A stretch of DNA of 64,000 nucleotides from Blattamonas nauphoetae (lineage: Eukaryota; Preaxostyla; Oxymonadida): contig JARBJD010000322.1 in assembly GCA_033064195.1 (NCBI GenBank), positions 1 to 64,000 on the forward strand, read 5' to 3'. Of the stretch, positions 1 to 11,500 are shown in pieces. The notes beneath the pieces are model-generated. The model searched no databases and was not told the origin of the DNA. It was given only the letters and a program-made list of their open reading frames with translations. Made by a program: the position numbers and the translations under genes. Each line of letters begins with the position of its first letter. Positions within the stretch are counted from its first letter, which is position 1.

Positions 1-830
1 CCTCCACTCACCTCCAGTCACCTCCAGTCACCAGCCTTCTCCTCCACTCGTCTCCCTCGTCCTCCACTCACCTCCACTCGCCTCCCTCGCCTCCACTCGC
101 CTCCCTCGTCCTCCAGTCACCTCCACTCACCTCCACTCACCTCCCTCGTCCTCCACTCACCTCCACTCACCTCCAGTCACCTCCAGTCACCAGCCTTCTC
201 CTCCAGTTACCTCCACTCACCTCCCTCGTCCTCCAGTCACCTCCATTCTCCTCCACTCACCTCCACTCACCTCCCTCGTCCTCCAGTCACCTCCATTCAC
301 CAGCCTTCTCCTCCACTCGTCTCCCTCGTCCTCCACTCACCTCCCTCGTCCTCCACTCACCTCCACTCGTCTCCCTCGCCCTCCACTCACCTCCCTCGTC
401 CTCCACTCACCTCCACTCACCTCCAGTCACCTCCAGTCACCAGCCTTCTCCTCCAGTCACCTCCACTCACCTCCACTCACCTCCCTCGTCCTCCACTCAC
501 CTCCACTCGCCTCCCTCGCCCTCCACTCGCCTCCCTCGTCCTCCAGTCACCTCCACTCACCTCCACTCGCCTCCCTCGTCCTCCGCTCACCTCCACTCGC
601 CTCCAGTCACCTCCTCTCTCCTCCAGTCACCTCCAGTCACCAGCCTTCTCCTCCACTCGCCTCCCTCGCCTCCACTCGCCACCCTCGTCCTCCAATCTCT
701 CTTCGCTTCTCCACATCACCTCCAACTCCTCTCTTCTTCTCCTCACCGCGCTTCGATAGACCCCATTTTTCCTTCTGCGACGTCCAAACTCCTCTCCTCG
801 AGCCTTCTCCTCCCTCCACTCATTCTCACA
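1..830. repeat. CCTCC-rich minisatellite
   Basis: Tandem array with a basic period of about 10 bp. The commonest units are CCTCCACTCA, CCTCCAGTCA and CCTCCCTCGT, interrupted at intervals by CCAGCCTTCT. The variants recur in the same order, so there is a higher-order repeat of several units. The array starts at the window edge, so its true length is unknown. Order decays after about 660 and the pyrimidine bias fades by about 830. An open frame on the minus strand here is only a product of the repeat. Confidence 0.9.
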
Positions 831-1900
831 TCAACACTTTCCATCTTAATTGAGTCTTTCATGCATATTGTTGTTTTCAACTCACAATTTACACTTTCTT
901 TCGAAACCCAACCAAAGCAATATCAATTGTTTGAGATACTACACCACTAAAAGTGAATAAAACTGAATTCATACATCCATGCTTCAATGTTGTGCGAAGA
1001 GAGAGAACAGAGGAGAGAGATTGAGAGAAGATGTAATATGGTGGTAAAGCAGACATTCACCCTGTATACCATATCCAGTGTAGTGAGGAAGATGGTTGAA
1101 AGAACATTGCCCATCAAATGACGATCAACCCATATTTTTCTGAATCATCCAGCCGAAAAGGCTTCTGGTGGGAAGATTTTCAAAAAAAACACTCGCATTC
1201 AGTTGTTTGAGGTGTGAAAGAGTTATTGGAGAGAGATTGGAAAATATTGAAAAAAAAGAAAGGCGACGGTCGGTTTCGATGGGGGCTCGTACTTTTCTAT
1301 GATGTCAAAAATATTGTCCCATATCGAGCATCAGAGACTGTGGGGCGAGGGTGGAAAGGGGAGAGAGTGGAGAGGTGTTTCCGTTGCAGGACAGTTCTCG
1401 TCGAGCGATCGCTGTGTCTGCTCCGTCTGCCGAAGAGGAGACCCTGCGAACGATGGCGACGAAAAGAACGACGACGATGGGGTGGAGTGCATCGAAGGCT
1501 CATTCGACAGTTCGTTCGCTTCCCAGCACATGTCCTCCTTGTGCCTCACCTCATCCCATCCGATGACACTCCACACGACACTCCGTCTCCCGTCCGCTTC
1601 TCCTCCCCCTTCTCCTCTTTCACACTCGCCTCGTCCGATTCGCTCTGAACCGCAACATTGTTCGATCCTGTTCCTTGAATTGTTGTGTCCAAGACTATTT
1701 AGCCATGGCGTTACTGTCCGGTTGAGTCTTCTGAGTCTTCGGAGTGCGGTTTTTCATCATTTGTCAAATCTGTGGGAGACTATGCTAATTGAGAGGAGGA
1801 GCGTTGGAAATGGCGACTGGAGATTGACTTTTGAACATCTCACCGAAGATAAGCTGCATTTGGGATGTGAATGTTCATTGACTTGACACAAGTTTTTGCC
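831..1900. other. Stretch without a supported gene
   Basis: No convincing coding sequence. Overlapping open frames between 1214 and 1886 run in several phases on both strands, with low-complexity Ser/Arg-rich translations, and none resembles a known family. A short A-rich and GA-rich stretch lies near 1000-1030. A decayed gene or a long leader cannot be excluded. Confidence 0.4.
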
Positions 1901-1904
1901 ACAT

Positions 1905-2764
1905 GGGCGATTCTAAATGAAAGGTCGCCTCCGTTTTATCTCCATCCCCACTCTATATATCGTAAAGAAAACAGCAGAGTTCACATAAACATCCTCTCTC
2001 TCCCCGTTTAAGGTTTGAATTACCAGATTTTCCCATTTTCACTCACTTTTTTCCAGATTCCAAGTTCAGGTGACTCCTTCTTCATCACACGGTATTCATT
2101 TGTCAGATTCGTGATTGAACCGACCTAATACCGTGCATTACATGTGATTCTCCTGGTTTGTGTCATATATTTCGTTCACACTGACAGACACTCAGCACTT
2201 TTTTGAGGCGAGACAGATTGTTTCTCACAGCCAGAAGACAATCTGTACACTTGCACTGTGTGATATTTTCTCCAGTTTTCACTCGCGATCGGAACTTTTT
2301 TCACAAATTTCTCGTCTTATAGATCACAAACGGGCACTGACTCTTTGTTCGCCCTACTCTTCCTCTAATTCCCATCAAATACCGTTTTGAATCAAGAGAT
2401 ACCTCAAAGCACCTCTGTTAGACATGTTCCGCCAATCTTGAAGACTAAATTCATCATGATTGTTGATTTTGCCATTCAGAACTTTTCGTGTCTTTTTCTA
2501 CAATAGATGTCTTTGTGTTGGTTCTCTCACACAGAATGAGCGTTTTATGTAGTTTTCCATCGTTTCTCTGTTTTCGAACAGATTCTGTGACAAAAAGTGT
2601 GCACTATTGTCTTCAACAAAAAAGGACGATATCGAACGCGATCGAACTTAAAATTCAATAATTTCCCTATTTCTTGTCTACTGAAATAAAGAACGGTAAT
2701 TGGGCAAAAAATGAATTTTTGGGACGCACATTAGTGTTTTGCGACCTTTCAAAGAGAATCGCCC
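1905..2764. mobile_element. Non-autonomous DNA transposon, copy 1 (860 bp)
   Basis: The left end reads GGGCGATTCTAAATGAAAGG and the right end, read on the minus strand, GGGCGATTCTCTTTGAAAGG. The match continues through TCGC, giving inverted ends of about 24 bp with three mismatches. ACAT directly flanks both ends (1901-1904 and 2765-2768), a 4-bp target-site duplication. There is no transposase; short open frames inside are not convincing. The interior is diverged but recognisably similar to the element at 2890-3751, for example the shared stretch around TGTTAGACA and the final ACGCACATTAGTGTTTTGCG. A 4-bp duplication with GGG ends fits Sola-type and some other cut-and-paste superfamilies; the superfamily is not settled. 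Confidence 0.85.
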
Positions 2765-2889
2765 ACATACTGAGTGGATTGGTTATGATTGGAAATGTCA
2801 GTTCGAGTAATGAGTACTAATTGATCTTTGGCCGCCAACAGTGAAGTCTCACGACTGAGTTGGCATAATAATTGCTGAAAATATGAATT

Positions 2890-3751
2890 GGGTGATTCTT
2901 TTTCAAAAATCGCATCCGTCACTCCAGCGCCTGTACGTTGATATTCATCGACAAATACCCTCTACTCACCGTCACAGGTGCTCTCTCCATGTTCAAGGTG
3001 TGAATTTCGTCTTTTCTTCATGTTGGCGAACTTTATCGCGGATCCGATGCTCAGGCGACTAATCACCCATCAGACTTCTGTTCGATATATATATCAATGA
3101 TGAAACCGACATCAAACTGTGGATTACACACTCACAACATGGTTTGTACCGTTTCTTTCTTTCTCACGTTCAGATACTCGGGATTTTTTTGAGGTGCGCC
3201 GGAACAATGAGCACAACGAGATAACTCTCACATAAATCGTTCAATCGGATGTTATCGATAGTTTTCGCTCGCTGGTATGTCTTTATTCATGCATTTCTGG
3301 TCTTGTAGACCCAAAAATGAATGCTCTTTTTTCAATCGTCATCAATCTGTACTACCTCGCCTCAAACACCATGGTCCTTCAGTATTTCCCTCAGAGAATC
3401 TCTGTTAGACACGTTCAACAAATGTTACGGACCTAATATATCGAGAATATTGAATATGTCAATCCGCACTTTTCGTGTCTTTTTCTTCAATGGAGGAGTT
3501 TATACCAGTGCTCTCACACAGAATTTGTTTTTTCTGTTGTAAATTATCGGTAGTTTGTCTTTGGACCTGTTTTGTTACAAAAAATGTGCAGAAGAGTCCT
3601 GAACAAAAAAAGGAGATATCGAACGCGATCTTCCTTGAAATCCGGTAATTCACTCATTTTCAGTCGACTGAACAGACGAATGGTAATTCCGCAAAAAATA
3701 ATTTTTGGTGACGCACATTAGTGTTTTGCGATTTTTCAAAGAGAATCACCC
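2890..3751. mobile_element. Non-autonomous DNA transposon, copy 2 (862 bp)
   Basis: Inverted ends of 25 bp with two mismatches: GGGTGATTCTTTTTCAAAAA at the left and, on the minus strand at the right, GGGTGATTCTCTTTGAAAAA, both continuing TCGCA. AATT flanks both ends (2886-2889 and 3752-3755), a 4-bp duplication. It has the same length class and a related interior to the copy at 1905-2764, but its two ends match each other better than they match copy 1. No transposase is encoded. The right end lies 153 bp upstream of the MAK11-like start codon, so it may form part of that gene's promoter region. Confidence 0.87.
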
Positions 3752-3904
3752 AATTGAAACAGGTGATGAAGAGAAAACTGTTGGCTGTGGCGGAAATTCA
3801 AAGTCAGAGTTAGAATCTGGTGGTGAACGAGTCATTTTGGCAAATTTTGAGCCATCCTTGGACTCCCGTTCTTGACATTCATCCCTTAGAAAGTTTTTGA
3901 TTTC

Positions 3905-5212
3905 ATGACACTTTCTCAACGCTCCTTCATTTGTGTTGGAACATATGAAAAAGGGATGATTGGACTTGAACTCACCCGTAATCCGACAACTACACCGCAA
4001 ACAGAAGATGACACTCTCCTTTACCTTTCCGCTCCATTCTCGCCTCAGCCTCACCTTGGTTCTGTGGATACTATCGCAATATGTGGTTCTATTCTTGCCA
4101 CAGGATGTACTGATGAGTTGATTCGCCTCTATGACCTCGGTCGGATGAAAGAAATCGGAAAATGCAATGAGCACTCTGCCTCTCTCTCGGCCATTGCTCT
4201 CATTGAACGCGGCCAAGACAAAGCGATGGTCAGTTGCGATAAGTCTGGTGTACTGTACTTCTGGACTTCAAAAAAGAACGGACAAGAATGGAATTGTCAG
4301 AAGGGACTCGAACTTGGTCATTCATACATCAATGAATTGTCTGTCCATCCGTCTGCTAAAATGGCTATTGGACTGTCTTCTATTGACCATTGTTACCACC
4401 TCATCAATCTTCAAAGGGGAAATATCGCCCAAAAGGTTGTCATCAAACGGAAAGACCCTCTACGTCACTGTTTGTGGGCAGACGATGGCTTCACGTACAT
4501 CGTTACCTGTGGAAAACATTTCCTCCTTTTTAATCTCCACCAGCAATCTGATACCGGGAAGGAACAACCGCTTATTGAAGGCGATCTCTCATTCGATGTA
4601 ATCAGCCTTTTGTTTCTTGATGTATATCCTCTTTTGTATTTCTTCGTCATTTTTTAGGCTCGAACCTTCGTTTGTGGTGGAGAGAAAGGTGTTTGGGGGA
4701 TTGTTTGTGTCAAGGATGGAGAAGGCGAAACACCACCGTCTTTCTCGTACCATCCCCTCAAAACACTCTCAGATCGGTATTTCATTCAATTTGTTCCTCA
4801 TTCCTGATTTAGCGTGAAAGGAATCTCGCGTATTCTCCTTCCAACCGACATTCCAGAGATGCCTGATTTTACCTTCTCCATCGCTGTTGGATGTTCTGAT
4901 GGATCTGTTTCAGTGTGGCTACTGGCCGTTGATGAAGATTCTGTGGATGGAATTCTTGTAGCATTCGCGAACATCATGACAAGGCTGACATGTCTCTGTG
5001 CGACTCACATCGACCCAGTCATGGAGGACGATGAGATTGAGGAAGCGCCAGAGCCTCTCCCAAGGAAGGAAAAGAGACAACAATCATCCAAAGACGAGGA
5101 GAAGACAGCTGAACGAAGTCAAGCCAATGACGAAAGCTCAAAGTCAACGAAGAACGGAGAAAAGAAGAAAAGGAAAAGACAGCCAAAGCTCTCTGTATCA
5201 AAACATGAATAA
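3905..5212 (+). CDS. MAK11: MAK11/PAK1IP1-like WD40 ribosome-biogenesis protein
   Basis: Three exons, 3905-4597, 4658-4776 and 4813-5212, joined across introns of 60 and 36 bp with GT-AG ends, give about 403 residues. The N-terminus (VGTYEKGMIGLEL) and WD repeats such as ATGCTDELIRLYDL and LSVHPSAKMAIGL follow the Mak11/PAK1IP1 pattern closely. So does the late segment NIMTRLTCLC, followed by an acidic then lysine-rich tail (KKRKRQPK) that would serve nucleolar targeting. Family members bind the Rpl24-like factor Rlp24 and act in 60S subunit assembly in the nucleolus; the vertebrate protein also binds PAK1. The length is normal for the family. The start codon was chosen because the family begins almost directly with the GxYE motif. 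The first intron has stop codons in frame; the second is confirmed by continuity of the last WD repeat. Confidence 0.85.
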
Positions 5213-5287
5213 AATGAACATTTCACGAAGTATCTTTGCTGCGCGAACTCTGGGGCATAATTCATCAAACAGAAATGATCGACCCAT

Positions 5288-5746
5288 ATGAAACATAATT
5301 CGTCCATTCATTCAGACACAGAAATGTTACCGGAAGCTGATCGGGTCAAAGTTGCAGATTCCATAATGAAGTTTGTCAAGAAAATGACAGCAGAAACTCC
5401 CATCATCGATGAATCGTTGGAATTTTGCCTGAAGATCAGTGACGGCCGTCGCCGCATGTCGCGGCTCAAATTTCTCCAAAATATATCAGTGGAATGGAAG
5501 GGATGTGAACCGGATGGCATTTTTCGTTCAACGCTGATACTGTTTTGTAAGGAATTCTTAAGCCGTGTCGATGAACAAGAACAAATGCTCATCATCCCCG
5601 TCACAAATGATGACCTTGGATGCACTTTGATAATCATGGAGGGCATGATCGATCCATTGGATAATCTTCTCCATCACGATCCTTCTCGAGATGATCTGGT
5701 GGCTGATCTGAAAACCCTGAGGTCCACACTTAACGGCGGAACATAG
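5288..5746 (+). CDS. Unknown protein, copy A of a duplicated pair
   Basis: Intact 152-residue frame starting MKHNSSIHSDTEML and ending in TAA-free reading up to TAG. I do not recognise the family. The translation looks helical, with motifs SIMKFVKKMTAETP, GCEPDGIFRSTLILFCKEF and IIMEGMIDPLDNLL, and has no signal peptide or membrane segment. Of 152 residues about 10 differ from the copy at 6637-7095, mostly in residues 39-70 and several of them non-conservative. It begins 75 bp after the MAK11-like stop and could be a fragment of a larger lineage-specific family rather than a complete gene. Confidence 0.5.
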   Translation: MKHNSSIHSDTEMLPEADRVKVADSIMKFVKKMTAETPIIDESLEFCLKISDGRRRMSRLKFLQNISVEWKGCEPDGIFRSTLILFCKEFLSRVDEQEQMLIIPVTNDDLGCTLIIMEGMIDPLDNLLHHDPSRDDLVADLKTLRSTLNGGT

Positions 5747-6281
5747 ATTTTTCTAAATCAAACCGTTTTACTTCACTGTTTTTCCGCTTGTCATGCAGGA
5801 CCGCTTCCGAGGTGTCCCAGACTGAACCGCTTTCGTTTTCCTTTCTCATTCATCACTACACCGTCCTCCTGAGTTACAATCTTGAGAGTGTTTCATGTCA
5901 CTTGCAGCTGTCCATTTTACTGATTTTCTTCAAAAGTCCAATTCCGACTGATCTTGCCTTGATTAACTTCTCAACTTGTTTCACTTCCTTCGTCGGTTCC
6001 ATTCTCAACTCTTTTCACTCTCGTTGATCTCTGGTGATTCACAGAGCAATGCATCGAACTACGATCAGAGCCCACCCTCCATTCTCTCTCTCCCACCACT
6101 CGATCCCACCCTCTCCACACCTCCCCTCCGCAGAACCGCACTCAACACAACAATAACTGCTTCTGAAACAGACGAACATCTTTATCTGTTGGATTGTTCT
6201 TCCTCGTCGAACAACGTCAGGAATAGATCTGGCGAAATTTCACTCACAACACAACCTGCCACGGTCAAACTTGGTGAGATA

Positions 6282-6335
6282 CGTGCAGAGAGAGTTGTGA
6301 AGGAGATGCGTGCAGAGAGAGTTGTGAAGGAGATG
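6282..6335 (+). repeat. 27-bp tandem doublet
   Basis: CGTGCAGAGAGAGTTGTGAA followed by GGAGATG occurs twice head to tail at 6282-6308 and 6309-6335 without a mismatch. It lies in the spacer between the two copies of the duplicated small gene. Confidence 0.9.
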
Positions 6336-6636
6336 CATCTGTCGAAGTCGTTTCAAGGCGCCCGACTGAATGAACTGGGGAGCTTGATGATCAAAATACG
6401 AGTCTGCCTCAGGCCTGCTGGAGGAGGTGGGCAGTGTGGTCCTCTCACTGGACCATCAGGACGGAAGCAGGAACTGTTCGACTGTTCAACCCACGAGCAC
6501 TGGTGGTGCTCTCCCAACCACCAGACCCTCCGGACTCCAAACAACCATAGCAACAGATATCTCCGGAACGTTAATGATAAAGCCATTCCTTTCAATTGGT
6601 GCTTCAAAATTCATCAAACAGAAATGATCGACCCAT

Positions 6637-7095
6637 ATGAAACATAATTCGTCCATTCATTCAGACACAGAAATGTTACCGGAAGGTGATCGGGTCAAAG
6701 TTGCAGATTCCATAATGAAGTTTGTCAAGAAAATGACAGCAGAAACTCCTGTCATCAATGAATCGTTGGAATTTTGCCTGAAGATCAGGAACGGCCGTCG
6801 CCGCATGTCGCGACTCAAATCTATCCAAAATAGCATAGTGGAATGGAAGGGATGTGAACCGGATGGCATTTTTCGTTCAACGCTGATACTGTTTTGTAAG
6901 GAATTCTTAAGCCGTGTTGATGAACAAGAACAAATGCTCATCATCCCCTTCACAAATGATGACCTTGGATGCACTTTGATAATCATGGAGGGCATGATCG
7001 ATCCATTGGATAATCTTCTCCATCACGATCCTTCTCGAGATGATCTGGTGGCTGATCTGAAAACCCTGAGGTCCACACTTAACGGCGGAACATAG
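6637..7095 (+). CDS. Unknown protein, copy B of a duplicated pair
   Basis: Intact 152-residue frame, the second copy of the gene at 5288-5746. The C-terminal half is almost unchanged (one difference, F for V in IIPFTNDDLG), while the N-terminal half carries most substitutions, such as NGRRRMSRLKSIQNSIVEW in place of DGRRRMSRLKFLQNISVEW. Both frames remain open, so either both are used or the duplication is recent. No function can be assigned. The adenylate kinase start follows 276 bp downstream. Confidence 0.5.
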   Translation: MKHNSSIHSDTEMLPEGDRVKVADSIMKFVKKMTAETPVINESLEFCLKIRNGRRRMSRLKSIQNSIVEWKGCEPDGIFRSTLILFCKEFLSRVDEQEQMLIIPFTNDDLGCTLIIMEGMIDPLDNLLHHDPSRDDLVADLKTLRSTLNGGT

Positions 7096-7371
7096 ATTTT
7101 TCTAAATCAAACCTTTTCCCTTCACAATTTTTCCGCTTGTCATGCAGGACCGCTTCCGAGGTGTCCCAGACTGAACCGCTTTCGTTTTCCTTTCTCATTC
7201 ATCACTACACCGTCCTCCTGAGTTACAATCTTGAGAGTGTTTCATGTCACTTGCAGCTGTCCATTTTTCTCTTTTTCTTGAAGTCACTTTGTCAGATTCG
7301 CGACGGACATGAAAACCCTGAATCCCTCATTTCGATGATGAGAATATAAATGTTGGTTGGATCGTAACAAG

Positions 7372-8336
7372 ATGACATCAAAGAAGGAAGACGTCAAGAT
7401 TATCCTCGTTTGTTCGCATTGTATTCGGGATTTATTTTTCTCATTTTAGGTCATGGGAAAGTCAGGAAGCGGTTTCTTTTGCTATTCACCAACAACTCAT
7501 CGACATCATTCAATTTCTTCTCTTCTCTAGGAAAGCAACCTCGAATCGACTGCCTCGCTGAGGAATTTGGGTTCATGCAAGTTTCGACAGGCAATTTGTT
7601 TCGTGCATGCATTGGCTTGTTCAACAGCGTCGATTTTAAAGGAGAGCTGAAATCCGCATGGGATGACTCCAAAAATGATTTCAAGCCCGACACTGATCTT
7701 CTCAAGATTGTGGAAGAGCACGCTGCGAACAAAGACGTGCTCTCATCTGCCGCAACAAACAAGGAGACCCTCATCCTCGGAATGAAAGCAAAGTACTTCG
7801 TTGAGGCTGGTCTGTTCTGCCCCGACTCAATCACCAACGGCATCTTTGCTAATGCTTTCGAAACATACTTTTCTGCCCCCCTTGAAACCTGCGGATCGAA
7901 GCGCCGGGGTCTGATTCTTGACGGCTTCCCACGGACTCTTCCACAGGGCCAATTCCTTGACGACCTTCTGAAAAAGCACAACCTCAAAATCGACTTCATC
8001 CTCGAAGTTGATTTGGACGACGACACAATCATCAAACGCACAACCGACCGTCGAATCTGCCCCAAATGCCAGGCCGTGTTCCACCTCATGTTTAAGCCTC
8101 CCCGCGACGAGAAGTTCTGCACAGAGTGTGGGACTGAGGTTAAGCAGCGTGCTGACGATGCATCTGAGGCTCTCCTCCGCAACAGGCTGAAGGAGTACAC
8201 CGACAAAGTGGCCCCGACCCTCGCCAAATACAAGGCCGACGGAATCCCAGTCGCCACCGTCACAGGAAACTTGCCCGACATGAAGCCTGAAACCATTCGC
8301 AACTCGGTCATGGGCGCTGTTGATAAACTGTTCTAG
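7372..8336 (+). CDS. Adenylate kinase with zinc-binding LID
   Basis: Three exons, 7372-7407, 7450-7471 and 7531-8336 (introns 42 and 59 bp), encode 287 residues. The first two exons are tiny, and the second intron splits the nucleotide-binding loop: MGKSGSGK spans residues 14-21. STGNLFR is the NMP-binding start, LILDGFPRTLPQ near residues 146-157 is the adenylate kinase signature, and TTDRRICPKC opens the LID. The LID has four cysteines (about 195, 198, 216 and 219) as CPKC and CTEC, as in zinc-containing adenylate kinases. The enzyme interconverts ATP plus AMP with two ADP. It is longer than typical 215-240 residue enzymes because of extra sequence between residues 45 and 110. No targeting peptide is visible, so a cytosolic location is likely. 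Confidence 0.9.
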
Positions 8337-8575
8337 TATCGACCCTATTAATCTTACACACTTCCTTCTCACCCACTTTCTGTATGCAATTCATTGTATC
8401 GATTCTTTCTCCACACCTGAAACGGATAAAGGAAATATGGAGATAGAACTGGAATTTGTCGATGTCTCGTTCTAATTGAGGACAAGATAGTTCGATTTCA
8501 AGATTTGGACCAAACATCACTGTGTGTCCAACTCTCGATTATGTGCCGATCTGGGTACAACTCTTTGCAGGTAAG

Positions 8576-11500
8576 ATGCAAACACCAGACTATCTTACAA
8601 ATCTATCTGGTCCGTCTACTCAGAAAACGATGAGTGCACCCAACTTCCGAGCTGAATTCAATCAGCTGAGAACTGAATTCAACAAGAAATTTGTTACCGT
8701 TTCAAAACTACCGTTCTTTGCAACTGAATGGGATACCAAATTCAAAGAAGTATTTTGATCAATTTTTCGGAGAGTTCGTGAATTTCCTGCCACATCCATT
8801 TTTGACCTCATTTTTCAAACGTCCAATCTTTCCATCTATTTTCCCACTTGAATTATCATCTTGATTAGGCATTCCACGCATTTGACAATGTGTGGTTGTT
8901 CCAATTCAATCATCGACGTGACATTGAGGCATCGGGACAGGAGAAGATTCGCAAAATTGAACGAGCTGATCTCGCTGCCAGAATGGGACAACTGTTGTAT
9001 CAATACTACCTCCGCACAAGCGATACACGGGTGTGTTATTAGTTTTCTTTTCATGAACTGTTCTCTCTCATAAACCTAATTCCACACCATCACAAATCTA
9101 CATATTCATAACTTCAGTTCCTCTTGGAATCGTACGGTGTTTACACACGAATTGCTCAACGAGAATATTTTGGAGATGTCCCGCTATATTCAAGCTCAAG
9201 TCTCGAGCTCGAAAAGAAGTTCCGCTACCTCTTCCGTTACTTCGTTGATGCATTCCTTCTCCGTGAAGTGGATACATGCTTATCATGCCTCAATTCTGTG
9301 TATGATCTGATGACCACAGCAGAGCTCGAGTTGAGTGGAAGCATCAAACAATGGAAGATTGCTGAGTCCGATGCCCAACACTTCCTCCGGATCTTCTATG
9401 AAGCATGCGGTGGACCAAGTGAATCTTTTGGGCATATTTCATTTTTTGGCGACACTTCTCACAAGCTTGCTAACGTCCAACCGTCACAAGGTGGACGATA
9501 TCACGCTCTCCTCCTTCACTCCCTCACATCAAATTCGTCTCTTTGGTCTGCCCATAAACCAATCGCTGTCTTCTTCCCCAACAATCTCCCTCAAAATCTT
9601 GCTCGAATTGTCCTGCAGGAAAGCAGGCCTGTGTCTGGATCATTGAACGACTACTTCCTCCCCAATTCTGAGAACCATCGTGCCCTCTCCCATCAAGAGC
9701 GTTCTCAGATTAAACTTCACAAAAACACAATCGCCCAGCAACGAAAGGGATACCACCTCACTTTTTCGAACGGCGTCTGCTTCATCGTGATGTACTCCAA
9801 CGACCAGCAAGGCATGATCGAAAACAGGCTTTTCTGCTACTCCACTGCCAACTCGATAATATCGTCGGATCCAGAGGGCGAGTTTCTCATCCATACACTC
9901 CCGTTCTTCGTCCCCGGAATCAACCTCTCGTACAAGCGGCATTATGTTGCACCAGCTGTCCCTGTTTGCTGCCAATCCCATCCACAAGGCCGATCAGTGA
10001 CTCTCCAAGACGCTGTCATTGTTGACGGAGGGCAGGTGTGTGCTGGAAGACCACCCGTCACACTGTCGCGTCTTTCACTCAACGCAATCCGAATGCGTCG
10101 TGCACTCGAGATGAACATTTTTGAAACAGGAGATTGTGATCTCCACACCCCTTCCCAATCAAGTTCATCGCTAACTCCGCTCGTTTCCACCAACTCCGGG
10201 TTCTCCCGCATCTCCAACGTCGAACACGCTCCTCTCCCCAAAGTGCAGGATCTCGGGTCGATGTTCTATTCTGGGAAGTCCTACCCGTTCAACGTCGACG
10301 AGCAAGACGGCGATGGAACCCTCTTCGACCATTCGATGTCGCTCTCCCCCTCTCCGCACGTCCATCAGATCGACGTTGTGCCAAACAGCACCGAGAAAGC
10401 CCCGCAGACCCAGCCCCAATCCTTCCAAAGCTCAGAACCGAAGTACACCAGCTTCTCCCAAACATACACAGACACAAACGGGAAGCTGTCTGGGCAGATG
10501 GGAGCCTACCAGAGCGGGCAACAGATGCAGCTGCTCCCGTCTGATGGACACTCGGCTGTGACAGACGACAACCCCGACTTGGGATGCTACAGCACGCAGA
10601 CCAACTCTGCTCATCGGTCCACCACCATCACATCGGGGAACGGGCAGGTGCTCCTCGCTTCACCACACATCTCGATCCTCTCCCATCCTCCCTTCGACTC
10701 GCTCCTCTCCACACTCTCCTCCTCGTCTCTCCAGCGCCCTTCCAAGAACGCCCTTCTTGTGTACATCTCCGCCGACAGCAACGTAGATTATTTGGGCTGC
10801 CTCTCCGACATGGCACAGACAGCAACGTCGACCGCGGCCCAAATGTCTGCCCCTCTCTTCTCCACCCCACAGGCCACTCTTCCGAAGGTGTCCTCGCCTG
10901 TCGTGAAGCCATCTAACCCACTCGGGGCTGGCTCACCCAAAACAGCCCTCCCGACCCGTCTTCCTCCACTTGCTCCACAGCCAGATCTGACTTCGGGGAA
11001 GGAAGATGAGGTTCCTGTCCAATTCCTTCTCTTCGATGTCTGCGTGCCAATGGAGCAGAAAGAGCGTTTGTTCTCTCCGTTTGGAACGACGACTCAACCT
11101 GCCGAGTCGTTCGTCAGCCCTCAGCAACTTCCACAGCCACATAAGCTCGACTCGTCAGACCAAGACACACCAAAGCCCTCACTCGGGTCGAGCTCGACGT
11201 CGGAGGATGATCAAAGCAAGCGCCTGTTCTACCAGCCGCAGGACGAAGCAGCATGCCCAATCACCATCGGCGGACAGAGTGATGTTTCGGAGATGATGCG
11301 AAACGCACGTGCCGCGAGTATCTCGTCGAGGGACGAGCCGTTCCAACAGGCTGGCCCTCTCCTCGCTCGACCGAGTGCGGTAATCAGGACAGACCCATCG
11401 GATGAGTTCGACACGTCAGACGACGACGGATGGGAAGATGACAACCTCCGCCTGTCGAAGATCTCGCCGTCGCCGTGCATCTCCAACTCACCCAAACCAA

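Larger units (their letters stand above)
5260..7267 (+). repeat. Direct duplication of a 659-bp segment (5260-5918 and 6609-7267)
   Basis: The segment at 5260-5918 recurs at 6609-7267, an offset of 1349 bp, with only scattered base changes. Each copy holds one 152-codon frame plus about 170 bp of 3' flank. Similarity stops abruptly on both sides. The 690 bp between the copies has no supported gene; it contains a Ser/Pro-rich open frame with no recognisable family and a 27-bp tandem doublet at 6282-6335. Confidence 0.9.

Noticed and set aside
1299-1886. 195-codon plus-strand open frame
   Set aside because: Several overlapping frames on both strands are equally open, the translation is low-complexity, and no family or splice context supports it.
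3746-4216. 156-codon minus-strand frame over the MAK11 start
   Set aside because: Antisense shadow of the well-supported WD40 gene, overlapping the transposon end.
7451-8311. 286-codon minus-strand frame opposite adenylate kinase
   Set aside because: Antisense shadow; the plus strand carries all adenylate kinase motifs.
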